The translations under genes and the position numbers were made by a program. Of a stretch of DNA of 64,000 bases, positions 45,836 to 54,618 are shown piece by piece; position 1 is the stretch's first letter, and each line of letters opens with the position of its first letter. Origin of the DNA: Akkermansia muciniphila (GTDB lineage: Bacteria > Verrucomicrobiota > Verrucomicrobiia > Verrucomicrobiales > Akkermansiaceae); contig NZ_CP114598.1 in NCBI RefSeq assembly GCF_030848305.1, forward strand, positions 496,001 through 560,000, written 5' to 3'. The notes under the pieces are model-generated. The model saw only the letters and a program-made list of their open reading frames with translations, was not told the DNA's origin and searched no databases.

Positions 45836-46447
45836 TTAACGGGAGTAGAATTCCACGATGAGCTGCTCGTTGACGATGGGAGCAATCTCTTCCTTGGAAG
45901 GCACGCGGGCAATCTTGCCCGTGAGCTTGTCACGGTCGCATTCCAGCCAATCCGGGACCACAGTAGCCTGAGTCAGGTCAAGGGAACGGGTAACCAGCTG
46001 CTGGGAGGAAGCCTTGCCGCCGACGGCAATGACATCGCCCGGACGGCAGGAGTAGGACGCAATGTTCGTCTTCTTGCCGTTCACGGTGATGTGGCCGTGG
46101 GAAACGAGCTGACGGGCTCCGGCGCGGGTGTTGCTGAAACCGAGGCGGTACACAACATTGTCCAGACGAAGCTCAAGGAGCTGAAGCAGAATATCGCCGG
46201 TAATGCCGCGGCGGCGGGCGGCTTCTGCATAATACTTGCGGAACTGGCCTTCAAGCACACCGTACTGGAAACGCAGCTTCTGTTTTTCAGCAAGCATCAC
46301 GCCATAGTCGGACTTTTTCTTGCGGCCGGCGCGCATGCCATGCTGGCCGGGAGGGAAGGGGCGCTTTTCAAGAGCCTTGGTGGAACCGAAAAGGGCAACG
46401 CCAAAACGGCGGGACACTTTATCGCGGGGACCGGTATAACGAGCCAT
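45836..46447 (-). CDS. rpsD: 30S ribosomal protein S4
   Basis: A primary 16S-binding protein, 203 residues. It starts MARYTGPRDKVSRRFGV, the form without the N-terminal Zn cysteines, has the FPPGQHG segment and an S4 RNA-binding domain (RLDNVVYRLGFSNTRAGARQ, then HITVNGKKTNI). Last gene of rpsM-rpsK-rpsD. In many bacteria rpoA and rplQ follow; here a terminator and a phosphatase gene follow instead. Confidence 0.96.
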   Translation of the reverse strand: MARYTGPRDKVSRRFGVALFGSTKALEKRPFPPGQHGMRAGRKKKSDYGVMLAEKQKLRFQYGVLEGQFRKYYAEAARRRGITGDILLQLLELRLDNVVYRLGFSNTRAGARQLVSHGHITVNGKKTNIASYSCRPGDVIAVGGKASSQQLVTRSLDLTQATVVPDWLECDRDKLTGKIARVPSKEEIAPIVNEQLIVEFYSR

Positions 46448-46480
46448 GATATATTAGATCTATAGGTAAAGGATTCTCAA

Positions 46481-47032
46481 TTAGACGCGGCGGGCCTTCG
46501 GAGGACGGCAGCCGTTGTGGGGAATGGGAGTCACGTCCTTGATGGAGGTGATTTCAATACCGATCGTCTGCACGGCACGTACAGCGGATTCACGACCGGA
46601 ACCGGGGCCCTTCACACGCACTTCCACTTCACGCAAGCCGTGGCCCATGGCCTGGCGGCAGGCGTCCTGGCACACCACCTGCCCGGCATAAGCCGTGCTC
46701 TTGCGGGAACCCTTAAAGCCCATCTTGCCGGCGGAGGACCAGCCGATGACATTGCCGCGCTGGTCGGTCACAGTCACGACGGTGTTGTTGAACGTGGAGG
46801 AAACGTGAACCACGCCCGTGGAAACGTTTTTGCTGCCCTTGGCCTTCAGGATTTTGGGCTTGTCGTCATCGCCGCCCAGACCAAGTTCCGCAAAGATGTC
46901 CTTGCGGGGTTCAGGCTTCTTGATTTCTTCAGGAGCGGAAACAGCGGCGGCCGGAGTTTCAGCGACGGGAGCGGGAGTTGCCGCTTCCACAGGCTGTTCG
47001 GCGGTTTCGTTGGTGATTTCTTCGCTAGCCAT
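46481..47032 (-). CDS. rpsK: 30S ribosomal protein S11 with N-terminal extension
   Basis: An S11 of 183 residues against about 128 normally. The canonical part begins at [19 protein letters not shown] (about residue 68) and ends [13 protein letters not shown], as expected. The first 60 or so residues, starting [18 protein letters not shown], are acidic and Ala/Pro/Glu-rich, probably disordered. The frame is continuous and the ATG at 47032 is well spaced from rpsM (32 bases), so the extension is likely real, unless an internal start is used. Confidence 0.95.
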   Translation of the reverse strand: MASEEITNETAEQPVEAATPAPVAETPAAAVSAPEEIKKPEPRKDIFAELGLGGDDDKPKILKAKGSKNVSTGVVHVSSTFNNTVVTVTDQRGNVIGWSSAGKMGFKGSRKSTAYAGQVVCQDACRQAMGHGLREVEVRVKGPGSGRESAVRAVQTIGIEITSIKDVTPIPHNGCRPPKARRV

Positions 47033-47064
47033 AGTAAAGCTATATTAAAATTCAGATTGGCGGA

Positions 47065-47442
47065 TTACTTCTTCTTGGCCTGCGCGCCAACAGTCTTCTT
47101 CTTGCCTTTACGGGTGCGGGCGTTCGTACGGGTACGCTGGCCGCGCACCGGAAGGCCGCGGCGGTGACGCTGACCGCGATAGCAGTTGATGGAGGTCAGA
47201 CGCTTGAGGATGGATTGCTTTTCACGACGAAGGTCACCTTCAATCAAAATGCCGTCAGTGGTGATCACTTGAACAATCTTCGTGAGCTGTTCGTCGGTAA
47301 GCTGTCCCGTGCGGATGTCGGGATTGATGCCTGCTTGTTCCAGGATTCTCTTAGAAGTCGAGCGACCAATTCCGTAAATATACGGAAGGGAAGCCTCGAT
47401 GCGCTTCTCGTTGGGTATTTCTGTACCGAAAAGGCGTGCCAT
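47065..47442 (-). CDS. rpsM: 30S ribosomal protein S13
   Basis: A head protein of the small subunit that contacts tRNA and the 50S, 125 residues. It starts [20 protein letters not shown] and has [14 protein letters not shown], and [20 protein letters not shown] near the basic C-terminus, all classic. First gene of rpsM-rpsK-rpsD, with a likely promoter 64 bases upstream. Confidence 0.96.
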   Translation of the reverse strand: MARLFGTEIPNEKRIEASLPYIYGIGRSTSKRILEQAGINPDIRTGQLTDEQLTKIVQVITTDGILIEGDLRREKQSILKRLTSINCYRGQRHRRGLPVRGQRTRTNARTRKGKKKTVGAQAKKK

Positions 47443-47472
47443 AATGGATTGGATTTGCTAGCTGTTATTTTT

Positions 47473-47489
47473 CTCTGCCTCGCGCAGAG
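47473..47489 (-). promoter_or_regulatory. Leader hairpin upstream of rpsM
   Basis: CTCTGC / GCAGAG with a 5-base loop lies inside the predicted rpsM leader. Ribosomal operons of this type are often autoregulated through the leader by S4; whether this hairpin takes part is a guess. Confidence 0.4.
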
Positions 47490-47512
47490 CTATTGCTTGG
47501 GGCAAGATGGAT

Positions 47513-47541
47513 ACCATAAATTGAGGTTTTGACAAGACCAA
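47513..47541 (-). promoter_or_regulatory. Probable promoter of the rpsM operon
   Basis: On the minus strand TTGGTC (47541-47536) and TATGGT (47518-47513), spacing 17. It would give a leader of about 64 bases. Confidence 0.45.
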
Positions 47542-47560
47542 AACATCATTTTTTCTATTT

Positions 47561-48622
47561 TTAATCTCTTGCGCCGCTTGAAGATGCATGCCGTCCGTAA
47601 CGGCGGAGGATGCGCTCCACCGCCCAGGAGGCATGCTCCTCCACCAGAGGGGACTCCCCGTAAAGCGTCTTCAGAAAATCAACGTCATCCGGAGTTCCCG
47701 CATTCCCCATCACAATGCAGCCGTTGCGCAACAGCCCCTCCCTCTTGAGCCTTTTCAAAGGAGAATTCCGGAACAGGGCGGCAAAACCGCCGGCATCCAG
47801 GGAAAGAAGATCGCGCAGGGAAACAGAAGACAGAAAACGGGACATGCGGAACCGTTCGTCAGCGGCCGGCAGAGGTTTGCTGTTCCAGGGACAGACCGTC
47901 ACGCAGGTATCGCACCCGTACAAGCGCGTACCTATCAGGGGACGGATTTTTTCCGGAATAACCCCCCGGTGTTCAATCGTCCAGTAGGAAAGGCAGCGGC
48001 CGGCATCAACCTGACCGTTCTCCATAATCGCGCCTGTCGGGCACAGGGCCGCGCAACGGCGGCAACTGCCGCATCCGTTTGATACAGGAGCGTCCGGCTC
48101 CAGTTCCAGCGTAGTCAGCAGGGTGGCGATAAAAAAGCGGGAACCTCCTTTCCTGCGCACAATCAGGCCGCTTCTTCCGCGCCATCCCAGGCCGCACGTC
48201 TCCGCATGATCCCGTTCCATAACAGGGCCGGAATCCACATACCCCTTCTGCTCTCCTCCGTAAATGGAAAGCAGCTCCTGCAAATCCGCCAGTTTTTCCT
48301 CCAGAATTCCGTGGTAATCCTTTCCATGGGCGTAAAGGCAAATGCTTCCCTCCCCCTCCGGCCGCATAACGGGGCTGTCATAATCATAGGACAGGCAGAC
48401 GACGGAACGGCATCCGGGAAGCACTTCCGCGGGGTCCGCGCGCCGCTCCGGGGAACGCGCCATCCATTCCATTCCGGCGTGCCATCCGCGCTCCAGCCAT
48501 TGAAATAATTTCTCCGCATGCAGGCTCTTTCCCGCGCGGGCCACCCGGCAACCGGAAAATCCAAGCTGCCGGGACACGGCGCACAAGGAATTTTTAATAA
48601 CAGCGGGATCCGGAGTCAGCAC
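47561..48622 (-). CDS. queG: Epoxyqueuosine reductase QueG
   Basis: QueG reduces epoxyqueuosine to queuosine in tRNA, using cobalamin and two 4Fe-4S clusters. The cluster motifs are CGSCRRCAALCPTGA and CDTCVTVCPWN, and DHAETCGLGWRGRSGLIVRR and YVDSGPVMERDHAE are family segments. A HEAT-like C-terminal tail (DDVDFLKTLYGESPLVEEHA) is present. The frame runs much further upstream, but only the GTG at 48622 gives a family-like 353 residues (VLTPDPAVIKNSLCAVSRQL). No Shine-Dalgarno is seen there, so the start is uncertain. Divergent from the ELM1-like gene. Confidence 0.92.
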   Translation of the reverse strand: MLTPDPAVIKNSLCAVSRQLGFSGCRVARAGKSLHAEKLFQWLERGWHAGMEWMARSPERRADPAEVLPGCRSVVCLSYDYDSPVMRPEGEGSICLYAHGKDYHGILEEKLADLQELLSIYGGEQKGYVDSGPVMERDHAETCGLGWRGRSGLIVRRKGGSRFFIATLLTTLELEPDAPVSNGCGSCRRCAALCPTGAIMENGQVDAGRCLSYWTIEHRGVIPEKIRPLIGTRLYGCDTCVTVCPWNSKPLPAADERFRMSRFLSSVSLRDLLSLDAGGFAALFRNSPLKRLKREGLLRNGCIVMGNAGTPDDVDFLKTLYGESPLVEEHASWAVERILRRYGRHASSSGARD

Positions 48623-48724
48623 GCCGGAATCATGAACAAGAACGCGCCTTCCACCAAGAATTTTCTTCTGTCCGGAGGGAATTGGATTGCCTGCGCCTCG
48701 CCGCCGCTTCATAATAACGCTTAT

Positions 48725-49648
48725 ATGAACATCCGGATTCTGAGCGATGGGAAACAGGGCCACCTCAACCAGTCCCTGGGGCTGGCGCAGGCCCTGATAT
48801 CCAAAGCGGGAGGAACCGTGGAAACGGTGGATCTGCAGGGACTTTCCCTTCTGGGGAAAATCCGGAAGGTCGTCTCCGGCAGCGATATTCCGCGGCCGGA
48901 CCTGTTCATTTCCGCCGGCCACGCAACGCATATCCCGCTCATCTGCGCACGGCACCATTTCAAAACCCGGGCCGTCCTCTGCATGAAACCCACGCTTCCC
49001 TGCTCCTTTTTCGACCTCTGCCTTATTCCCCGCCACGACCTGGATTCCGGCCGCGATTACACCGACACGGATATCTTCCCCACCCGGGGAGCCCTCCACC
49101 CCATGAGGCCAAACCCATCCGAACCAAAGGATATCACCCTGATTCTCATCGGAGGCCCCAGCAAAGACTTTGACTGGGATGACGAAAGCATGCTCAATCA
49201 GCTCTCTTCCATCAGCATCCACACCCCCGGGAACATCGTTTTGACCACCTCACGCCGGACGCCGGACGGCTTTGCGGAAAAAATCCGGACAGCCGTTCCG
49301 GAAATCACCGTCGTTCCCGTAGAGGAGACCCGGCCGGGCTGGGTGGCCCGGCATTTGGCGCACGCCTCCGCCGCCTGGGTCAGCCAGGACAGCGTCTCCA
49401 TGGTTTATGAGGCTCTCGGCTCCGGCGCGCCTGTAGGCCTCCTTTCCGTGCCGCGCCGGCATGGCAACCGCAAATCCCGCATCCTGTCCGGCCTGGAGAT
49501 ACTGGAGAAGGAAGGCATGGTTACTGGATACAGTGACTGGAAAAAACAGAACTTCCGCCTGGCGGCTCCAGGTTCTCCCCTTCTGGAAGCGGACCGTGCG
49601 GCAGACTACATCCTCTCCAGATTTTTCCCCCAGCTCCGCGCCTTATGA
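48725..49648 (+). CDS. ELM1/GtrOC1 family putative glycosyltransferase (DUF1022)
   Basis: A 307-residue protein of the family named after plant mitochondrial fission factor ELM1. Bacterial members sit in envelope gene clusters. It starts MNIRILSDGKQGHLNQSLGL and has ISAGHATHIPL, TLILIGGPSKDFDWDDE, VLTTSRRTPDGF and the segment AWVSQDSVSMVYEALGSGAP, which resembles the donor-sugar part of GT-B enzymes. The stop overlaps the start of the following GT4 gene (ATGA), which supports a glycosylation role. The ATG at 48725 is preferred over an upstream reading because the family starts here. Confidence 0.85.
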   Translation: MNIRILSDGKQGHLNQSLGLAQALISKAGGTVETVDLQGLSLLGKIRKVVSGSDIPRPDLFISAGHATHIPLICARHHFKTRAVLCMKPTLPCSFFDLCLIPRHDLDSGRDYTDTDIFPTRGALHPMRPNPSEPKDITLILIGGPSKDFDWDDESMLNQLSSISIHTPGNIVLTTSRRTPDGFAEKIRTAVPEITVVPVEETRPGWVARHLAHASAAWVSQDSVSMVYEALGSGAPVGLLSVPRRHGNRKSRILSGLEILEKEGMVTGYSDWKKQNFRLAAPGSPLLEADRAADYILSRFFPQLRAL

Positions 49649-50757
49649 AAATAGTGCATCTCGTCCCCTCCATGGAATCCGGAGGCGTGGAACAAGTCGT
49701 TATGGAACTGGGCAGCGGCCTTTCTTCCCGGGGCGTGGAAAATATCGTCGTTTCCGGAGGCGGACGCCTGGTGCCCCGTCTGGAAAAGGAAGGCTCCCGC
49801 CATATCCTGATGCCGATAGGGAAAAAAAGCATCTCCACTCTCTTCCGCATCGGAGCCCTCCGCGCCCTGCTTCAGGCCGTCAGGCCGGATATCCTGCATC
49901 TCCATTCCCGCGTTCCTGCATGGGCGGGCTACCTGGCATGGAAAAAGCTGCCGCCGGAAGACCGGCCCGGCCTCGTCACCAGCGTTCACGGCTTTTACTC
50001 CGTCAACCGGTACTCCGCCATCATGAGCCGGGGAGAGCGGGTGATCGCCGTCTCCAACTGCATCAGGGACTATATCCTCGCCCATTATTCGTCCACCCCG
50101 CCGGACCACATCAGAATCATACCCAACGCCATTTCTCCTGACCAGTATCATCCGGATTACTCCCCCTCCCGGGAATGGCTCACGGGCTGGTTCATGTCCT
50201 ATCCCGAGCTGAAGGGCAAATTCACCCTGTGCCTGCCGGGCCGCATCACGCGCCTGAAAGGGCATCTGGATCTGATTCCGATCGTCAGGCAGCTTCTGGA
50301 ACAGGGGATTCCGGCCCACGCCGTCATCGTAGGAGAAGCCAAGAAAGGAAAAGAAGAATATAAAAACGAAGTCCTGCGGGCAATAGAGCGTTCCGGCGTC
50401 TCCCAGGCTTTCACCTGGACAGGACATCGCCAGGATCTGCGGGACATTATTTCCACGTGTTCCGTCACCCTCTCCCTGACCAAAAGCCCGGAAGCCTTCG
50501 GCAAATCAACCCTGGAGGCTCTTGCTCTGGGCAAACCCGTTGCCGGATACGCTCACGGAGGAGTCAAGGAACAGCTGGACGCCTTCCTTCCGGAAGGGAA
50601 TGTCGCCGTAGGAGATACCGCCGCCATGGCGGACCTGCTGGCACGCTGGCACGCCCAGCCCCCCCCCCTGCCCCGGCAAATCCCCTCCCCTTACAAAATG
50701 CAAGATATGATTCAATCCCATCTGGACGTTTACCAGGAACTGACCACCTCTTCATGA
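49645..50757 (+). CDS. GT4-family glycosyltransferase
   Basis: A 370-residue GT-B enzyme. The N-terminal domain begins MKIVHLVPSMESGGVEQVV, the common start of GT4 enzymes. The C-terminal domain has LPGRITRLKGHLDLIPIV and the KSPEAFGKSTLEALALGKPV donor-binding segment, with the E-x7-E-type pattern. It probably works on LPS or another envelope glycan; acceptor and sugar cannot be told. It overlaps the preceding ELM1-like gene and the following dprA gene by four bases each. Confidence 0.9.
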   Translation: MKIVHLVPSMESGGVEQVVMELGSGLSSRGVENIVVSGGGRLVPRLEKEGSRHILMPIGKKSISTLFRIGALRALLQAVRPDILHLHSRVPAWAGYLAWKKLPPEDRPGLVTSVHGFYSVNRYSAIMSRGERVIAVSNCIRDYILAHYSSTPPDHIRIIPNAISPDQYHPDYSPSREWLTGWFMSYPELKGKFTLCLPGRITRLKGHLDLIPIVRQLLEQGIPAHAVIVGEAKKGKEEYKNEVLRAIERSGVSQAFTWTGHRQDLRDIISTCSVTLSLTKSPEAFGKSTLEALALGKPVAGYAHGGVKEQLDAFLPEGNVAVGDTAAMADLLARWHAQPPPLPRQIPSPYKMQDMIQSHLDVYQELTTSS

Positions 50758-51881
50758 CTCCCCGGGAAGCAGCCATAGCCCTGAACCTGATACCGGGCCT
50801 GGGCCCTGTCAGAATCATGCGCCTTCTGCAGGTATTCGCCACTCCGGAACTGATTCTGGAATCCCCTGCCTCCCTGTTGATGGAGATTCCCGGCATCGGA
50901 GCGCAACTGGCGCGCCATATTTCCTCCTGGCGGAGCACCGTCAACCCGTACAGGGAACTGGAACTGGCGGAAAACGCGGGAGCTTCAGTCACCACGGTTT
51001 TTGACGGCTCCTATCCATCCTCCCTGCGTGATCTGCCGGCCCCGCCCATTGTCCTCTACTCCTGGGGAAACTGGACTGAAACGGATGCCGAACGCTCCAT
51101 TGCCGTCGTCGGCTCACGCATGGCCACCCATTACGGCAGGCTTTGCGCCAGAAACGTCTCCCATGACTTGGCGGAAGCCGGAGTAACCGTTATTTCCGGA
51201 CTGGCGCGCGGCGTGGACACGGAAGCCCATGCCGGGGCCATGGACGCGGGAGGACGCACCATTGCCGTCATCGGGGCAGGGCTCAACAAACTGTATCCTC
51301 GGGAAAACAGCAATTTGGCGCAGCGCATTGCGGACGGGCATGGAGCGGTAGTTTCCGAGTTCCCGATGGATTTGCCTCCCTCCCGCACCACTTTTCCCAT
51401 GCGCAACCGCATCGTGAGCGGCTGGAGCCGCGCTACGCTGGTGGTGGAAGCGTCCGGACGCAGCGGAGCTTTGATCACAGCCCGGACGGCGGCCGAACAG
51501 GGCCGGGACGTTTTCTGCATCCCCGGACCGGTTGACCGGCATTCTTCCGACGGATGCCATGCCCTCATCCGGGACGGAGCTATCCTGGCCACCGGAGCCT
51601 CCGATATTTTGCAGGACATGAACTGGGCCGTTCCGGAACAGGGACTGCCTCTCTTCTCTCCAGGCGCTCCTTCCAGAGCCACGCCCCCACCGCTTCCCAC
51701 TTTGGAAGAAAAGGAAATTCTCCACGCCATCAGACTGGGGTTCAATACGATTGACACCCTCTGCACCTCTCTGGGAAAAGCGGCGCACATCATCACCCCG
51801 CTTTTGGCAAAAATGCAAATTGCAGGGCAAATCACTCCGGACGCCGGAGGGTATTTTTCCATAAACAGCAGGAAACTGTAG
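50754..51881 (+). CDS. dprA: DNA-processing protein DprA
   Basis: DprA loads RecA on incoming single-stranded DNA in natural transformation. The 375-residue protein has an N-terminal SAM/HhH-like part (LNLIPGLGPVRIMRLL, EIPGIGAQLA), the Rossmann core with IAVVGSRMATHYG, ISGLARGVDTEAHAGAM, FPMRNRIVSGWSRATLVVEA and GRSGALITA, and a C-terminal winged-helix (DML1-like). The ATG at 50754 overlaps the GT4 stop, so it is the third gene of an operon with two sugar-transfer genes. With cinA at 39.4 kb it hints at competence. Confidence 0.95.
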   Translation: MTPREAAIALNLIPGLGPVRIMRLLQVFATPELILESPASLLMEIPGIGAQLARHISSWRSTVNPYRELELAENAGASVTTVFDGSYPSSLRDLPAPPIVLYSWGNWTETDAERSIAVVGSRMATHYGRLCARNVSHDLAEAGVTVISGLARGVDTEAHAGAMDAGGRTIAVIGAGLNKLYPRENSNLAQRIADGHGAVVSEFPMDLPPSRTTFPMRNRIVSGWSRATLVVEASGRSGALITARTAAEQGRDVFCIPGPVDRHSSDGCHALIRDGAILATGASDILQDMNWAVPEQGLPLFSPGAPSRATPPPLPTLEEKEILHAIRLGFNTIDTLCTSLGKAAHIITPLLAKMQIAGQITPDAGGYFSINSRKL

Positions 51882-52105
51882 GAGGATTCTGCTTTTCCGC
51901 CGGGAAAAACGCCGGTTCCAGGGCACCTTTCCTTGACCGTGGCGCCGTAAGGCGCCTCCGGCCATCCCCACATAAAAATCTTCTCAGCCGGAAGCCAAAC
52001 AAACATCTTCAAACAGCCGCCAAATTCTTTCCTTCAATAATTATTATTCCAGAAATTAAATCTATCAGCAACGCATCCCCGGCATTTTAAATGCCAGCGG
52101 CAAAA
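51882..52105. other. Spacer after dprA, no gene recognised
   Basis: About 220 bases, increasingly AT-rich to the right, with no convincing ORF. No clear terminator for dprA was seen. Confidence 0.4.
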
Positions 52106-52133
52106 TTGACATGTCTGCAAAACAGAATATGTT
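52106..52133 (+). promoter_or_regulatory. Promoter-like pair in the dprA downstream spacer
   Basis: TTGACA at 52106-52111 and TATGTT at 52128-52133, spacing 16. A perfect -35 and a fair -10, with no downstream ORF of note before the terminator at 52335. Confidence 0.45.
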
Positions 52134-52139
52134 CAGAAA

Positions 52140-52372
52140 AAATCTCTGATATATTTGCTGAACGCAAGCCAGGGCGCATACGGAAACACCTCCTGAAAGA
52201 ACTGTTGACGAACATATTTTGAACGCATTTCTCCTGCACGGAGTCTTATCCTTCACAAGATCTGTCCGACGGGTGAAAAAAATAATTCAAACTCCGTTCA
52301 GGGTGGTTTTTGGTTCCATAGGTAGTTAATAGAGAAAAAAGGCCGCGGATTGTTTGATCCGCGGCCTTTTTT
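52140..52372 (+). ncRNA. Candidate small RNA of about 230 bases
   Basis: The segment lies between a promoter-like pair at 52106-52133 and a very strong terminator at 52335-52372, and no protein gene ends near that terminator on either strand. It has CACCTCCT at about 52190, the same sequence as the anti-Shine-Dalgarno end of 16S rRNA. I do not recognise the RNA and could not fold it reliably. A 43-codon ORF (from 52091) overlaps it but looks unlike a protein. Confidence 0.35.
52335..52372 (+). terminator. Strong bidirectional terminator without an obvious gene
   Basis: Perfect 10-base stem (GGCCGCGGAT / ATCCGCGGCC), six-base loop, preceded by six A and followed by six T. Confidence 0.88.
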
Positions 52373-52440
52373 CGTCCGGCTCTCTTTCAAAGGCGGAGTT
52401 TGGGCTTGATGAATGAAACTTCTTACTGTAGCAACAAGAC

Positions 52441-53363
52441 ATGCGTTTATTCGCCCTCCTTGCAGGATTCTCCCTTTGCCTGAGCTCCACAAGCTGCCAA
52501 TCGTTCGGGGATTCAAATGATTACATCCCTCTCGCAACGCCCGTCCCCCCCAGCTCTCCCAGCCGGTTTCCAATGCCCTCCCCCGCCCTGCCAATTTCCC
52601 CACACGCCCTGTAGCCATTCCCTCCAGCGCCCCGCGCACGCCCCGCTGCGCCAGCGCCTGCGTTATGGACGCCCTCACCGGCAAAGTGCTCTTTTCGCAC
52701 AACGGCCTTCAGCGCCGCCAGGTAGCCAGCACGCAGAAACTCGTGACGGCCATGGTCGTGCTGGATCACGGCAGCCTGGACAGAAAAGTGGTTATCCAGC
52801 CTTCCGATACCAAAGCGGACCCAACCAAACTGGGCTTCCGGGCGGGAGAAACCTATTCACGCCGCGAACTGCTCAATGCCTTGATGATCCGCAGTTTCAA
52901 CGACGTAGCCCTGGCCCTGGCCCGTGATACGGCGGGTTCCGTTCCCCGTTTCGCCCAGCTGATGAATGCCAAGGCCCGGCAGATGGGCATGTACAACTCA
53001 CGCTTCGCCAACCCCAACGGCCTCCCGGCAGACCAGTACTCCACCGCCATTGATATGGCCCGCTGCGCCTATTATGTGTACCGCAGCCCGGAACTGCGCA
53101 ATATTATCTGCAAACGCCAGTATGCCTTTACCCGGGCCAACGGCAAGACGCTCCTGCTGAGAAATACCAACAAGCTGCTCAACCAGCATCCCTGGGTTAC
53201 CGGAATGAAAACCGGATACACCAACGCCGCCGGACGTTGCCTGGTGTCCTCCGCCGGCTTCAATGGCCGCCATGTCATCGTCGTCGTCCTCGGCTGCCAT
53301 CCGTCCCGCATCTGGGCGGAATCGGAAAATCTGCTCAAATGGGCTCTGGGAGCCGCGGCGTAA
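52441..53363 (+). CDS. D-alanyl-D-alanine carboxypeptidase, interrupted by an apparent one-base deletion
   Basis: A peptidoglycan DD-carboxypeptidase (S11). The signal and linker lie in one frame from the ATG at 52441 (MRLFALLAGFSLCLSSTSC, a lipobox-like end), but that frame stops at 52614. The enzyme continues in the next frame: CASACVMDALTGKVLFSHN, STQK (active-site SxxK), SFN (SxN-type) and KTGYTNAAG (KTG). The switch falls in a Pro-rich linker holding seven C at 52545-52551; with eight C the reading is continuous, with 307 residues. A fallback start is the ATG at 52665. Sequencing error or real slippage cannot be told apart here. Confidence 0.85.
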
Positions 53364-53421
53364 ATACCCGGCGGCAATTGGTATTTGACTTTCACGGCGT
53401 GACCCGCTATCAGTCCTGCCT

Positions 53422-54543
53422 ATGTTACAGGCAGGTATTGTAGGTCTCCCCAACGTCGGCAAATCCACTCTCTTCAATGCGGTCACCCGGACACGCAAGG
53501 CCCAGGCGGCCAACTATCCTTTCTGCACCATTGACCCGAATGTGGGTATGGTAACAGTCCCGGATCCCCGCCTGCAGGTGCTCTCCGACATGTCCGGTTC
53601 TGAAAAAATTATCCCCACGCTTATTGAATTCGTGGATATCGCCGGCCTGGTCAAGGGCGCTTCGGAAGGCGCCGGCCTGGGCAACCAGTTCCTGGCGAAC
53701 ATCCGTGAAGTGGACGCCATCGTGCAGGTAGTCCGCTGCTTTGACAATGACGACATCATCCACGAACTTGGTTCCGTGGACCCTTTGCGCGACATTGACA
53801 TCATCAACTCGGAACTCATTCTGGCGGATATCGCCACCATGGAAAAAAGACTTTCTTCCCGCGAACGCAAGGCACGCAGCGGCGACAAGGAAGCCAAAGC
53901 CGAAGTGGCCCTCATCACCAAACTCCTGCCCCACCTGAACGAAGGCAACCCTGCCCTCACCTTGGAACCGCAGCTGGACGACGACGAACGCAAACTGCTC
54001 CATTCCTTCCAGCTGCTTTCGGATAAAAAAAGCATTTTCGCCTGCAATGTCAATGAAGACGAACTGGCGGACGCCATCTCCAACCCGGACGCTCATCCCT
54101 ACGTCTCCCAGGTGAAAAAATACGTAGCGGAACACCACAACGCGGAAGCCATTGTCATCTCCGCCCGGATTGAAGAAGAACTCATCGACGTTTCGGAAGA
54201 AGAATCCCGCGAATTTCTGGAATCCCTGGGCGTGCAGGATTCCGGCGTTTCCGACCTCATCCGGGCCGTGTACCACCTTCTGGGCCTGCGCACCTACCTC
54301 ACCACGGGAATCAAGGAAACGCGGGCCTGGACCATTCCGGCCGGGGCAAAAGCCCCCCAGGCGGCCGGCGTCATCCACACGGACTTCGAACGCGGTTTTA
54401 TCGCTGCGGAGGTAGTGCACTACGACGACCTGGTTTCCTGCGGCGGCAAGACCGGAGCGAGGGAACACGGCAAGCTGCGTATCGAAGGAAAAGAATATGT
54501 CGTCAAGGACGGGGACGTCATCGAATTCCGCTTCAATGTCTAG
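53422..54543 (+). CDS. ychF: Redox-regulated ribosome-binding ATPase YchF
   Basis: A universal Obg-type P-loop protein that prefers ATP and binds ribosomes. The 373-residue protein has [17 protein letters not shown] (P-loop), [20 protein letters not shown], the altered G4 motif NVNEDE that replaces NKxD and shifts the specificity from GTP to ATP, a coiled-coil arm, and a C-terminal TGS domain ending DVIEFRFNV. Full length. It begins 58 bases after the carboxypeptidase. Confidence 0.96.
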   Translation: MLQAGIVGLPNVGKSTLFNAVTRTRKAQAANYPFCTIDPNVGMVTVPDPRLQVLSDMSGSEKIIPTLIEFVDIAGLVKGASEGAGLGNQFLANIREVDAIVQVVRCFDNDDIIHELGSVDPLRDIDIINSELILADIATMEKRLSSRERKARSGDKEAKAEVALITKLLPHLNEGNPALTLEPQLDDDERKLLHSFQLLSDKKSIFACNVNEDELADAISNPDAHPYVSQVKKYVAEHHNAEAIVISARIEEELIDVSEEESREFLESLGVQDSGVSDLIRAVYHLLGLRTYLTTGIKETRAWTIPAGAKAPQAAGVIHTDFERGFIAAEVVHYDDLVSCGGKTGAREHGKLRIEGKEYVVKDGDVIEFRFNV

Positions 54544-54618
54544 AGCGGAGCGTTACCGGAATTCCATTGACTTTTACTGATATAAGGGGCAGATTGCTCA
54601 TAACCTTCACATCGCCTC

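Noticed and set aside
48622-49222. N-terminal extension of queG to 553 codons
   Set aside because: The added 200 residues are unlike any QueG and lie opposite the ELM1-like gene; the family length ends at about 350 residues.
52065-52256. A 63-codon minus-strand ORF in the gap after dprA
   Set aside because: No ribosome-binding site, mixed composition, and it lies across the promoter-like pair of the plus strand; not convincing as a protein.
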